64,000 bases of DNA from Pagrus major (Eukaryota; Chordata; Actinopteri; Spariformes; Sparidae), in the NCBI RefSeq assembly GCF_040436345.1, contig NC_133223.1, forward strand, positions 30,367,493 to 30,431,492, read 5' to 3'. The notes beneath the pieces are model-generated. The model did not search any database and was not told where the DNA came from. It worked only from the letters and a program-made list of their open reading frames with translations. Shown here piece after piece: positions 51,023 to 62,560 of this stretch. The stretch's first letter is position 1; every line of letters starts with the position of its first letter. The position numbers and the translations under genes were made by a program.

Positions 51023-51175
51023 GAAACAGACCGGCGATTGTGAAGGTTTTCTTTATTTAAGAGACCTCATGCAATACAAGCAGAACCAACGTCCTCATAT
51101 TCAGTGGAGTGCGATTATGACATAAAAACGGATGATTTCTTAATGATTTAATGCTTTTTTCCTATTCAGCTACAA

Positions 51176-51246
51176 CTATATATATACATATACATATATA
51201 TATATATACATATGTATATATATAACACTGATATATATACTGTATA
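51176..51246. repeat. AT-rich TATACATA tract
   Basis: About 70 bp of TA-based low-complexity sequence with interspersed C and G. Confidence 0.85.
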
Positions 51247-52159
51247 TACAGAGAGATATATGTCAGATTCAAGCAGTATGATACAGATGAAATGCAGTGA
51301 TTGAACTTTATACACAAATTTAAAAAATCTTTCAGAAATTTGACACAAATGTTAACACTATTCAAAAACGTAAAAAAAAAACAGCATGGCAACAGTATAC
51401 ACAATTTTTTTTTTTGCATTTTACCAATTATATATGTATGTAAGTTTATATCGACTGACAGCTAATGTTATTTACATTAAAAATACAAGAGTTATGGCCA
51501 TGTGTGAGATTTCCTGAATCAGCAGACGGGCCGTTTCACAGAGCCGCTGTGGTGAAGCAAATTAAGCTCCGTTCCCTCCGAGTCTGCAGCTCTGCACACC
51601 TGCAGACGTCCTGACTCAGCCACCAGACTTCACGGGAATGTGCAGCTAAGAAAGCGGCCCTCTGTTCTCCGACATCTGCTGTGGCTGCTTGTGTTTCCAA
51701 CCTAAATATTTCTTCGTCCCACCATTACCAAAATCTTGGCTAGACCCTGGCTAGATTTGTTTTGGTGGGCGGGGTGCGGCTGGTTACCGACTTGATGCAG
51801 CCACATGTGTGCGTTCAACAGCTGTCAAGGCTAATTTACGGTAAGGCGAGAGAAATCAACTGAAGGTCAGAGGTGGACAGGAGCTAGTTGTGGCTACCTT
51901 AACGACTTTATCTGGGGTTGATCTTAAAGGCGAGATTGTGTAATTTCTGAAATATGAAAATTACAAATGATTCCTCTTAAAAATGAAAAGCTGAAGTCAT
52001 AAAACTCAGTTAAATGCACTCAGGGGGTTTTGCTGCTACAGCCTGACTGGGTCTGGTACGACCAGTAGCTTATGGTGGCTAACGTTAGCAAACTTAACAT
52101 GTAGATATTCTCTGAAACTGACAATAATCAGCCAGTTTTTCTGCTTAATCTTGTAATAA

Positions 52160-52425
52160 CCTCCGCCAAGGAAGTTGTGTTTTTCGCCCGTGTGCGCTTG
52201 TTGGTTTGTCAGCAGGATTACACAAAAACTACTGAGCGGATTCTCACCAAACTTGGATGCGATAACGGGACGGATCCAGGAGTTTTTTTCTCACTTTCTT
52301 TAACATTGCGAGAAAGGTAGCTTCTCACCATTTTCATACCTGGACCTTGATGAAATATTACAGGCCTTGGCGGAGGTATGCGCTCTACTGAGTGCCATTC
52401 TAGTGGTGAACGTATCCACAGTTGA
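52160..52425. mobile_element. short element bounded by CCTCCGCCAAGG inverted ends
   Basis: Starts ACCTCCGCCAAGGAAGTTGT and contains TTGTCAGCAGGATTACACAA. It has the mirrored CCTTGGCGGAGGT near 52,366-52,378, then GAGTGCCATTCTAGT. The same tail word occurs near 59,685-59,697, so it is a dispersed teleost repeat. Confidence 0.65.
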
Positions 52426-54441
52426 GAAAAAAGTGACACAGCTTCACTTTAAAGCGAAGCTCCTTTTAAAGTATCTGTGATTTTTTTTATTTTTTAGGGC
52501 TGCCACTAACAATTATTATCATTGTCGATGACCTCCTGATTAATTTATTAGTTGTTTGGTCTATAAAATGGTGAAACATGTTCATTACATCCACAAATGT
52601 CCAAATGTATTAAGTTTACTATTACTATTCACTTGCTTTTGTTTTTATTGTCTTTTAACTGCAATGTAAAAATTCTCTTCGTGTCTCACTTTTAATGTGT
52701 CTCTGTGAGAACGAGAACTTTTTTCTTTTACTTATAAAATCACTTCAAGGGATAAAGTAGCACGCAAAAAAATCCCCAAACTCTCATGAGACACTTTTGA
52801 AAAAACATTTTCTCGACCGGTTCTGTAAAGCTGTAAACCTCCGCTGAAGCTTACAGCAGTAAAACCCGATCACAGATCCAGTTGGCAGTCTGAAGCGTAA
52901 ACTGAGATCAGATAAAATCTGCTGACTGGCTGACTCTTGAAGAACAAGGGGGTCATTTAGGGTGAAGTCTGGGTGTATTTGGATTTCTTCGCTGGTACAG
53001 TTTTTCCTCTCGAACATGAACATGTGGTGCTGAGTGATACAATATGTGCCTCTTTTTCTTTAAAACCACAATCTCCCCAGAACAGACGAGGAGCCGATTA
53101 GTGATTCAATAAGGAGGGAGGGGGGAGGGGTCAGGACTTCAGCCTTGTGCAAAAATATTGATCAAATGCCTGATCACGCGTTAATGACAGACGTCAATCA
53201 CTTAAAGTGCCTGTGTAACAACAATCACGATTGAAAAAAATTACTCAAAGGAACATAAAGATTTAAAAAAAAAGGTGACAAAATAACACTATTCATGTAA
53301 ACTAGCAGGAAATAAAACAAATTTAAGTACAATCTCAGAGCGGGTTAGAAAGGTTCAGATAAAGTCGGGTGTATGAAAGCGTTAGTGAACCTACACGTCT
53401 ACTGTCACCTGATGTAAAAATATATATATCTGGAATGTTTGGTTTCCCTCACTTCCTTTATGCCACTTTGGTAACTGAGAGCGTTATTGACGAGGGTGCA
53501 TAGGACTTCTTTCTTATGGCACGACCACACAATACTGATGAAACAGTTATTACAAAAAACCAACCGTCTGCAGCTCCTGAATAAATACAGTTAATTGCAT
53601 AACCCTTATAAAGAGACTAGATCCCAGTTTTGTGTTTGGTTAAATATAATCCTGTGAGCTGACAAGAGAAGGCTATCAGAGAACAGACACAGCTACAGCA
53701 CCAATGGGGTCACTGAGAGGTGAGTGTCAGGAAAAAAAGGGGACGTTTCTGTCTTTTCTGGAGCTTTTCCCCGTTGTCAAACTGTGCTGCGCTGATTTTG
53801 CGTTTCACCAAATTAGCAGAGCTTTGTTAGCCGTGATTCTTCGATAAGGAGGATTTAGAGCCACTCCTTTGACACGAGAGTGCATCAGTTAAAGACGCAC
53901 CTTCAAGCGGGAAGCCCTGTTGTGATGGAAATGCAGCGCTGGTTCTGACCGACTCGTGTGGAAAAGCCCCTCTGGCGTCTCAGCCGACAGCCGTCCCCCC
54001 TGAATCCGAGCCTCAGTGCCTGCTTCCCTGTGAGATTTCTCCCTCGTTTTGCCTTTAAGTTAGCTGAAGCACCTTTGAAACATCTTTACAGCTAGATCCA
54101 GGCTGTTAGGAGGAGAATATTTTACAGTGCCTTTTCCCCTGATTTCTTTAACAGTACGTGTGTGTTTCAAAGAGCGTGGACTCTCAGATAAGACGCCGAC
54201 GCTCTCATCTGACTCCCAGACTGAGAGGAGAAAACCTGCCTCATCTAAACTGTTAGTTTTCTGTAACTGTTAGCTTTCTTCTGCTAATGAGTAATGCTTT
54301 GTTAATGGCTATGCATAGCGAGTTAAGTTACCTTCCTCTGGTTTGTGTTAGCATTAGCATTCTGCATGTTAGATGAATAAGACGCAGGCGTAGGGTAAGG
54401 CGTGAGCAGTATGTACCCAGGACAGAGTCTCTTTAACGGGA

Positions 54442-57400
54442 TTAGACGGTGGTAGGAAGTGAGGGGCTGTCCACCGTCTCCACCTTCTGCTCCGGCGAGC
54501 AGCAGAGGAAGAGGCGGCTTCCCAGGCTCTTGAAGGCGAAGCCAAAGTACATGATGTGACCCATGGCCACGAAGGAGACGGAGATGATGACCAGCAGGCC
54601 GAACGCCTCTGGGTTCGGGGCCAGAATCACCATGATGAAGTGCAGCAGGTCTAAGAGGTAATTCATGGAGTTCTGGACGCCGTTGATCACGCCTCGCTCC
54701 GACTCGATCACATTCTCCTGGATGAGCTGGGTCACTGTCAGGTCAAAGGACCACAGGCCTGCGGGACAGAGATCAACAGTCAGTCCGAATGCTATTTCTT
54801 AACAGCCGCAGTAAAACGACTTGAGAAGACAACAGTAGCTGTAGCAGCAATTATCAGGCAATAATACTGGAAGCAAAGGTTGCAAATATTGCTCTGACAT
54901 CCTGCTGAGGTCTTGTGTGAAATTCCGGTGACTTATGGAAAAGTTCAACCTATGGACCTTCTTATAATCGCCCGAGTCACCTTTAGGAAGTCATAACTCA
55001 GGAAGCGGTCTTTTATAATTTTATGAAAGGAAGAGAGACGTGCCAACAAAGCAAGGACACTCTAATTTCCTGTCAAATAACAACAAACCAATTAAGACGA
55101 TGTATCATTTACTTCCAATCAGTGATCATCTGAACTCTGGAGCTTCAACTCTGCTTCAGAGAAAGTGGAAACCGGCAACTTTCCAGCCGAGCATTCCCAA
55201 CCATCGTCTAATCTGTCCCACCACAGTCTGTCATAACAGCATCAATCATGCTGTTGTTTCAGTGAAACATTTTTCACTCTGAGCCAGTTGGTCTCAAAGT
55301 GCAGTAGATTGTTGCATTTAACTTTTAAAATGTGCAAAGACATTGTGGGGAGAGCACGCCACCGGACCTCCCTGAGAGGGTCCGAGGTTCACCCACCGTA
55401 GTCTGATGAAATCCTGACGGAAACACTGAAATACGACTAAATACAGACTTTGCTTATGTGCCACGTGAAAAGTGGAGTTGTAATTTCTAAATCACATGAT
55501 CCCCTGGTAAAACTCAGATAGGAATTATGCCTGGCTGGATTATCAGGAGACTTCGGCAGATAAAATAGCGAAGTGAAAGTTTTAAAGGCAAACAATCAAA
55601 ACGCTGATGGCGTCATTATTCTACAGACGTTGTGCAATCAACATTTGCTTCGTAATGATAAGCAAAAAAACAATATGATGATGTTAAGATAACTCACCAA
55701 CTCTAGCAGCAATGACGCCAGCAAACAGCAGACTAACAGACATGTAGGACTGCAGAGGGGGCATCTCTTCAGCCGGTGCAGCAGTAGTAGTAGTGACGTT
55801 CCCCATGAGAGCGCCGGTGAGGCTGTGCTCGGCCTCGGGCAGCGCCTTCTCCCCGATCAGATGTGTGTAAAGGTCCTGGAAGGGCGAGACGCTGAGGTCG
55901 AAGGGGCTCCCGGGAGCAAAGACGGAGACGACGCACAGCATGAGACAGGACAGCTGGGCCACGCCTGAGATGAAGCCGGTGCGGATCAGGCCGCACTTCT
56001 TGCGGACCCAAGTGAAGGCGACGGTGCCGCAGATTCCCGACACGGCCGAGGCCCCCATCAGCAGGCTGAGGATGGAGCCGTTGAGGCCCTGCGTGTAGGC
56101 GTAGCCCGTGGTGATGCAGTCGAAGCCCAGCACCGTCATGTAGAGGAAAGCCAGGGACATACCGGCGAAGAAGATGTTCTGGTTGTAGTAGGCCACCCAG
56201 CCGGCCTTCAAGGTGCGCAGAGGTTCGGTCGCCTGGTAGCAGCAGCCGCGCTGCTTCGGAGAGTCGGGTTTGGTGACGACTGTCGTTTCGTTCATGAGCG
56301 GCTGAGACGACTCCTCAGGACTCTGACCGTCCTCCACATCTGCGAAAGGGCAGAAACATGAAGTTTATCCTCAGACTCAGACCATCTAAATCTATAATCA
56401 TACCAATCAAACACAAGGTTCTTGTTTCTACCTTTCTGGGGGCTGAGCTGTTTGAGCTCCTGCTGCGGCTCCTTCTGACCGGCTTTCGTGGCCAACGCCG
56501 GCGTCTTCTGGTAGACCTTCCACAGCAGTGCGTACTCCAGACACATGGAGCACAGATTCCAGCCGGAGATGAAGCCGCAGCCAATGAAATGGGAGCCGAA
56601 GGACATAATCTGACCCACCAGCATGGGAGCCAGGATGTTGGTGAGCTGGTCAATAATCCGCACTGTGGCATTCATGTCTGTTTGATACAAAAGAGGAAGG
56701 AGATACAAATCAAGTTCCTGTTTTAGTAGATGTTGGTTTTATACTCATATGACAGCAGGTGACGGTTAGGTCACAAAGTTCATCAGGACTATTTTCCATT
56801 ATGCAGCTGAAAACGAGAGTGAGTCAGCATCCAGGGTCCAAAGTCTGGCCCGCTGAACGGATCTGATAACGGAGTCACGTGAGGTCCACATTCGATGATA
56901 AGAAAGCTGCACTGACCTGCCAACTTGCTGCTGTCCTGACCCGCCACCACCACCACCCAGTCCCTCTGGATGGTGATGGAGGTCGCCGTGCTCGCCAGGT
57001 TGGCGATGTTGGCGATGGTGATCACCAGGATGTAGCAGGTCGTCTAGGGAAGAAAAAAAAATCAATCAATCACACAGCTGCAGCTGGTCTTTAATGCTGC
57101 TGCCAGAGTCCTCATTAACACCAGGAAAGTGGAGCACATGACACGAAGTAGCAAAGTGAAAAGTTTTATAGGGAGACTGGAAACTTAGAGCGAACGTATA
57201 TTAATACGCCGGCTAAAATAGTCCCCAACAGATGCACCATTTTCTCCTGTTTGACTTATGTTTGCTAAAAGTCTACAGTGACCAGCTGCTGTAGGAGATG
57301 ACTGAGCCTTCGAATCTACACATTAGTCACTCGTTTTTGAAATTTCTTCAAGAGGCGCCACTTGTCTTTGGGCTGAGTGCCACGAAATATTTAGAGACTG

Positions 57401-60400
57401 ACGAATCAATTTTGTATTTTCATGGGGAGAAAAAAAGACAGAAAAACAGTGTGCAAGTGCATGTATCTGGCGCGGGGTTTCAGGGTCCTCCCTCATCATT
57501 TTGGAGCATTAATATTATCATATTTATGCACAAAAAGTTGGAAAAGTAGCTAAAGAAATCATCAAAACCCAAAAAGCTTAATGATTAAACTTGCTGAATA
57601 GGTTCACTGACAGACTAACTAGAATCATCAGATCTGGGAAAAGTCATGTAGTTAGTTTTAATGCTCTCTTCACTGATTTTACATTCATTCTGCTGAACCT
57701 AAACCTTTCAATGGTTGGGAAAATCCTGAAAAACTACCAACCTCATCTGTTAAACATGGATATACTGTCAAAGACTTGTATCTTATATACAATATAGTGT
57801 CACTATTTCTTGAAAACGCCTTTAATTTTACTGTTATGATGTATTGAAATCTTTTCAAACTGTGAAATGAGACTTCCTCAATATAAGCACAGATTTGACC
57901 TGATACCAACAACAGAAGACTCACATGTCGTCTTATGCAAACAAGAGGAAACCCGACAACTCCCTGCTGAAAAAAAATCAATGAAACTCTGTGAAAATTA
58001 ACTGCTTAAGAGAAAACGCGTGACGGCTGATATGATACTCGACACGTGACCTCGACTTCTGCAGCGACAAGGAAGCAGTGGATGACAGAAAAACGAGCAA
58101 ATGCAGCATATTTAATGCAAATACGGCTCGTTTGTTGATCTGTTTGCACACAGAAAACACAGCTGCTCCGATCAGAACAAGCCCGGCCGCATTTCTCCCT
58201 CTCCGTCATGTGACAGGCCTCGAACAACCTGCTGACTACACAGCCTTCAGCAAGGAGACACTCAATCTCCTGTTTCTCCGACCTCCCTCCACCTACACAC
58301 ACACTCCAACGCCGGCCAGCCCTCTAAACACTCTCACATGGTGCAATCCCCCCTCCACTTTCCCTGGAGAAGCTAAAGGCGTCCCACAAATGCGGAGAGT
58401 TCAACTCTGGAGACATCCAACCCCCCGTCAACAGAAAGGCTTTTGTGTTTCAACCTGACACCCTGACCGGTCTGGAAACCTGTCAGTCCTGCATGTCGGT
58501 CAGCTGCAGATTTAGGTCCACATCTTTGCGGTGAGGGAGCGCTTAGGGCTTCACCACATAGCTCAACAAGTGTAAACAAGCCCTGAGCAAAACCACAGAC
58601 ACACATCTTTCCCTGCAGACTTATAAGGACATGTTTGTGTGTGATTACCTCTCAGGTTTTGTTTATGAACCTGACTCAGCATTCTTTGTTTTCTCGTGAT
58701 TATAAAATATTATAACAAGCTCAGAAATTCATACAAAAATCGAATTAAACTGTTTTTAGTGCTTTTCACACTGCATTCCCTGGATAACTTAAACTGAGGG
58801 CTACTCTGCTCTACCAGCCCCGAGTCAACAGTCTGCTGTAACTAGGGATTTGCGGTGTGGCCTTAAATAATATTTGTGAATTAGCTAACCAGGCTGTGGA
58901 GCGGGGTTAGCGAGCCCTCGGCTAAAGTCGAGGAATGTGCCAGTGAGAAAAACACCATTAGTGGGTCGTAAAGGTTTATAAGCATCAGCGTCAACTTTTT
59001 ATAACCTGTTTATAGATTAACTGCACATTATTAATTAACCATTAATACTTTACAATAAACAATTGCTTAATAAATGGTTCATAAAGTCATCATTGTATTG
59101 CTTATTAATGTTTAGGCTCATTTTAATTTTGTATCTTAACTATTTATTCTGTTTAATGTATGTTTCCTGTTTATATTAGTTATTATTGTGTCTGTCTTCT
59201 TTCTTTTATTATTTCATTGCTTTAGTCTCTAAATACATTTTCACGTTTTTCATTTTGAATTACACAAAGTTTGATTGATTGATGTCACTGTTTGTTAACA
59301 GTGAAATAACTATTAACTAAAGTTTAATTGATGGCGGTTATGTTTTCATCACGTCTGGTTGTTTGTTGGTTAGAGATTTCAGAGGGGTCTCAGCCGAGAA
59401 CAGACCCCAGGAACAAAATTATTTAAAAAATGTTTTGTTTCGAAAATTTCTTGTTACATGTGCTGTGATTTAAATGAACAAAAACACTTAGTTGCATCTG
59501 TATTTGTTTAAAAAAGTTAAATTAAAATGTGTTATTGGGTGCAACTAAAAGTAAAAGTTAGGCACACCAGTGTAAAAAGTCAGTCTGGAGAATTTCAGGG
59601 AATAAAACATCGATCTTGATGAAATAAATCAGGCGTATTTAGGTGGCTTGTATCTATGAATGAGTACAAAAGAGGACTGTTGAGTGGCATTCTAGTTATA
59701 AATTGTTACCAATTATTGTAGTTTAAAAAAAAAAGAAAGAAAGAAGTTGTGTGACCATTTCTGAGCATTTAAATAACAAGTAATCTGCTGTCGATTTAAG
59801 TCAGAGGACCAGTCAAAGGTCCATTCACTCATCATGTGAAAGCAGTTCAGCTGGTCATAAATATCGTCCATATCAGTAAAAAACTACGCAAGTCCCACTC
59901 CTGAAGTCAAAGTGCTGCACTTGAGGAAAAAAAACGGCCACAAAAAAATGTTTTTTCAGTGACAATCCCACCCCCCATCAGATCCCGTCCAAACAAACGA
60001 GTGATCTTACCAGAATCCATCCATTGTAAAGCTCCACGAGCTGTTCTTTGAACTGGAAAACAACCATCAGGAGGATCCCGCACAGGATGACGCAACTGTT
60101 CTGGACGAGCAGCGAGGTCTGGGCCACTGTGGAAACACCACGAAGGGACATTAGGGACAGAAATCTGATCAAAGACAAGAGATTTCTGTCTGACAAGCTG
60201 GTTCATTAGGGCGCTTTAACAAGATGGGCTGGACGGCGTCCCCCCTCTCCTGGCTCCATGACCTGATCCAACAGTGCCAAATTCCTCTACAAGGGAAACA
60301 TTGACAAAACCCCCCACGTTATACACAACCTGATGGACAGACACGCTTGATTTTGGACCGCCTCACCTTTAAGTCTGGGGTTCCTGTCCACCCAGTCCCC

Positions 60401-60964
60401 AATGATGGCCCCCAGCAGCAGCACGGACCCGGCCACCACCAGCCCGTACACGGCCGTGAGCAGCAGGCTGTTCCCGTACAGCTCCACCAGGAACACGGCC
60501 ACGGCGAAGTTCCACATCCGGTCCCCCTGTTGGATTAAAAAATCTGATTAGTAATCTGCCGGGATGACACTTTGATCCAACATCATCATCATCAGTGTGG
60601 TTCTGGTTCAGGAGCCCATCTCTGCCATGCACTGTGTGTGTGTGTGTGTGTGGCTGAGCTAAAAGAGGAGGAACACACGTCATAAGGCAACAATAACACA
60701 CAAATACATGATGCTGTGTGGGTTTAAAATAGCCTGCAGTGTCAGTGTGGTTGTGTGTTTGCTGTCTCACCCATGTTGACAGCGCGTGGCCCATGTAGAT
60801 GAGGAATTTGGCCGAGGTGAAGAAGTCTGTGATGGACTCTGTGCAGGGACAAGACGAGGTGTTTACATCCATCAGCTGATATTAATTTACGATCTTTGAT
60901 TTAATTCAACACGCAGCGACAGTCACCTACCGCAGCAGCTCTTCTTGGCTCCAGATGTATCCAT
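54442..60964 (-). CDS. slc40a1: Ferroportin, iron exporter (solute carrier family 40 member 1), 8 coding exons
   Basis: Plasma-membrane iron(II) exporter, target of hepcidin. Exons in transcript order: 60964-60931, 60838-60771, 60526-60367, 60126-60011, 57043-56917, 56677-56432, 56339-55698, 54758-54442. Total 1,710 nt, 569 aa (human 571), phases consistent, GT-AG throughout. Seen: [20 protein letters not shown] of the first membrane helix (Asp36 matches human Asp39), [40 protein letters not shown], and [15 protein letters not shown], whose Cys325 corresponds to the hepcidin-binding Cys326. Also [20 protein letters not shown] and [10 protein letters not shown] near the end. The loop near residues 400-430 ([19 protein letters not shown]) is the variable extracellular one. 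The fifth coding exon is preceded by a 3-kb intron (57,044-60,010) with no recognised feature. Confidence 0.97.
57044..60010. other. slc40a1 intron 4 (3.0 kb)
   Basis: Exons 4 and 5 join in phase across it. I saw no exon; one decayed copy of the CCTCCGCC-type element (tail GAGTGGCATTCTAGT near 59,683) lies in its far part. Confidence 0.6.
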
Positions 60965-61071
60965 TTTTAAAAAGCAGTCCAGATGTAAAAGATAAAATAA
61001 ACCGAGTGTTTTGTTGTTTTTTGTCTCCTCTTGTTTTTTTTTGTGTGCACGAGCCGTTAAAGCGGGTCGAG

Positions 61072-61083
61072 CTACAGCTGCAT
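61072..61083 (-). other. three-codon upstream ORF in the slc40a1 5' UTR
   Basis: An ATG at 61,083 is followed by CAG CTG and TAG, between the IRE and the main start. Such minimal uORFs can lower translation of the main frame; whether it is used is unknown. Confidence 0.4.
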
Positions 61084-61161
61084 CACAGCGACACACAAAC
61101 ACACAAACACACAAAGAAAAACAGGTAAAAGAAACGTCTTCCTCCTCGTGCCTCCTCTCCA

Positions 61162-61188
61162 AACTTAGCTAACACTGTAGCTGAAGTC
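61162..61188 (-). promoter_or_regulatory. slc40a1: iron-responsive element in the slc40a1 5' UTR
   Basis: The transcript reads GACUU-C-AGCUA-CAGUGU-UAGCU-AAGUU. The CAGUGU loop (61,172-61,177) closes a perfect five-pair stem, the single bulged C is at 61,183, and a second five-pair stem lies below it. This is the canonical IRE bound by IRP1/IRP2, which represses ferroportin translation when iron is low. It is about 200 nt upstream of the ATG, in the expected place, and the core matches my recollection of the human ferroportin IRE. Confidence 0.93.
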
Positions 61189-61309
61189 GGAAAGAGATGT
61201 TTTTCGGAGCTAACGAGCCGGTGAAGCGCTTTAAAAACACGAGCACGACGCCGCAGCTGCTCTCGGTCCGACGGGTGAATCCGCTCTGCTGCGTGTTTAC
61301 GTCCCGCCT

Positions 61310-61335
61310 CCAATATACCCGCGCGCTCACGTGAC
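61310..61335 (-). promoter_or_regulatory. slc40a1: slc40a1 core promoter: TATA-like element and TCACGTGA E-box
   Basis: On the transcribed strand GGTCACGTGAGC (palindrome TCACGTGA at 61,327-61,334) precedes a TATATTGG stretch by a few bases, then GC-rich sequence leads to the IRE. TCACGTGA is bound by USF and by MITF/TFEB-type factors. The transcription start is inferred near 61,290. Confidence 0.4.
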
Positions 61336-61559
61336 CCGCCGGTATTTACATTGTGTCAAAAACAAGTGCGGTCCTCCTCCTGCTGGCCCCGCCCCCTCCC
61401 CCCCGCACCGCACCGCACCGCACAGCAGCTCACCGCTCAAAATAAATAAAAGAAAAGCCTGAAACACCTCCGAGCAGAGAAAAGGTGTCATTGTTGTCAG
61501 GAGGATAAATCTGCCTGTTCACCTGTTCACCTGTTTACCTGCTGACGGCTCCATCAACA

Positions 61560-62290
61560 CCTGACTGCACCTGTACACAGGGATAAATACTGCACCTGTA
61601 CACAGGGATAAATACTGCACCTGTACACAGGGAGAAATACTGCACCTGTACACAGGGAAGGTACTTATACTGCATCTGTACACAGTGATAAATACTGCAC
61701 CTGTACACAGGGATAAATACTGCACCTGTACACAGGGAAGGTACTTATACTGCATCTGTACACAGTGATAAATACTGCACCTGTACACAGGGATAAATAC
61801 TGCACCTGTACACAGGGATAAATACTGCAAATGTACACAGGGATAAATACTGCACCTGTACACAGTGATGGTATTTATACTGCACCTGTACACAGTGATG
61901 GTATTTATACTGCACCTGTACACAAGGATGGTATTTATACTGCACCTGTACACCTGTACACGGTGATGGTATTTATACTGCACCTGTACACGGTGATGGT
62001 ATTTATACTGCACCTGTAGACGGTGATGGTATTTATACTGCACCTGTAGACGGTGATGGTATTTATACTGCACCTGTACACCTGTACACGGTGATGGTAT
62101 TTATACTGCACCTGTAGACGGTGATGGTATTTATACTGCACCTGTACACGGTGATGGTATTTATACTGCACCTGTAGACGGTGATGGTATTTATACTGCA
62201 CCTGTACACAGGACTGGTATTTATACTACACCTGTACACAGGACTGGTATTTATACTACACCTGTACACAGTGCTTGTATTTATACTTTA
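61560..62290. repeat. VNTR of 25-30-bp units upstream of slc40a1
   Basis: About 25-30 copies of units built on TACTGCACCTGTACACAG. The left half uses a ~25-bp form with GGATAAA; the right half uses a ~30-bp form with GTGATGGTATTTATAC. A few units are hybrid. It begins about 230 bp upstream of the promoter E-box. Long minus-strand reading frames across it (YRCSINT repeated) are an artefact of the period and not a gene. Confidence 0.95.
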
Positions 62291-62309
62291 TTAAGAAAGG
62301 TACTAATAA

Positions 62310-62560
62310 TACACTGTAAAATTCCTCCATTCAAAATCCTACTAAAAGTACATCAAATACAGAATGTTGTCAGTTAAGTTACCCAGATGAATAATTCTTG
62401 AGTTAAAGTCTCTGATATTAAATGTACTTTAATAATAAGGGATCAAAAGTCATTAAATTAATAGATTATTAATAAATACAATAAAATAGTTTAAAATGTG
62501 CTACTTTGGCTCTGATACAAGTAGTAGAAAACTACTTGAGTAAATACTTGTTTCATTAAC
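62310..62560. repeat. AAGTA-type teleost repeat fragment
   Basis: Words such as CTACTTTGGCTCTGATAC and ACTACTTGAGTAAATACTT match the family seen at 27,550-28,407. Right of the VNTR. Confidence 0.55.

Larger units (their letters stand above)
46240..54441. other. convergent spacer between wdr75 and slc40a1
   Basis: No exon or recognisable gene was seen. Contents: a short element with ATATGTA-type ends near 48,420-48,690, a half palindromic MITE (50,400-50,575), AAAG and CA microsatellites (50,900-51,022), an AT-rich TATACATA tract (51,176-51,246) and the CCTCCGCCAAGG element (52,160-52,425). The 3' UTRs of the two genes run into it from each side. I could not fix the slc40a1 poly(A) site. Confidence 0.6.

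Noticed and set aside
55684-55697. Extension of slc40a1 exon 7 by the residues ELS to a stop
   Set aside because: This is simple read-through of the donor at 55,697; splicing to 54,758 restores the conserved [12 protein letters not shown].
61083-61313. Long minus-strand frame through the slc40a1 5' UTR
   Set aside because: It has no ATG start (it begins at a TTG) and runs through the IRE; the 5' UTR interpretation fits better.
61519-62073. 184-codon minus-strand frame rich in YRCSINT
   Set aside because: It is produced by the VNTR period; all reading frames of the array look alike and none has a plausible promoter or splice pattern.
61560-62290. CRISPR-like appearance of regularly spaced repeats
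   Set aside because: There are no unique spacers; units are contiguous tandem copies in a vertebrate genome.
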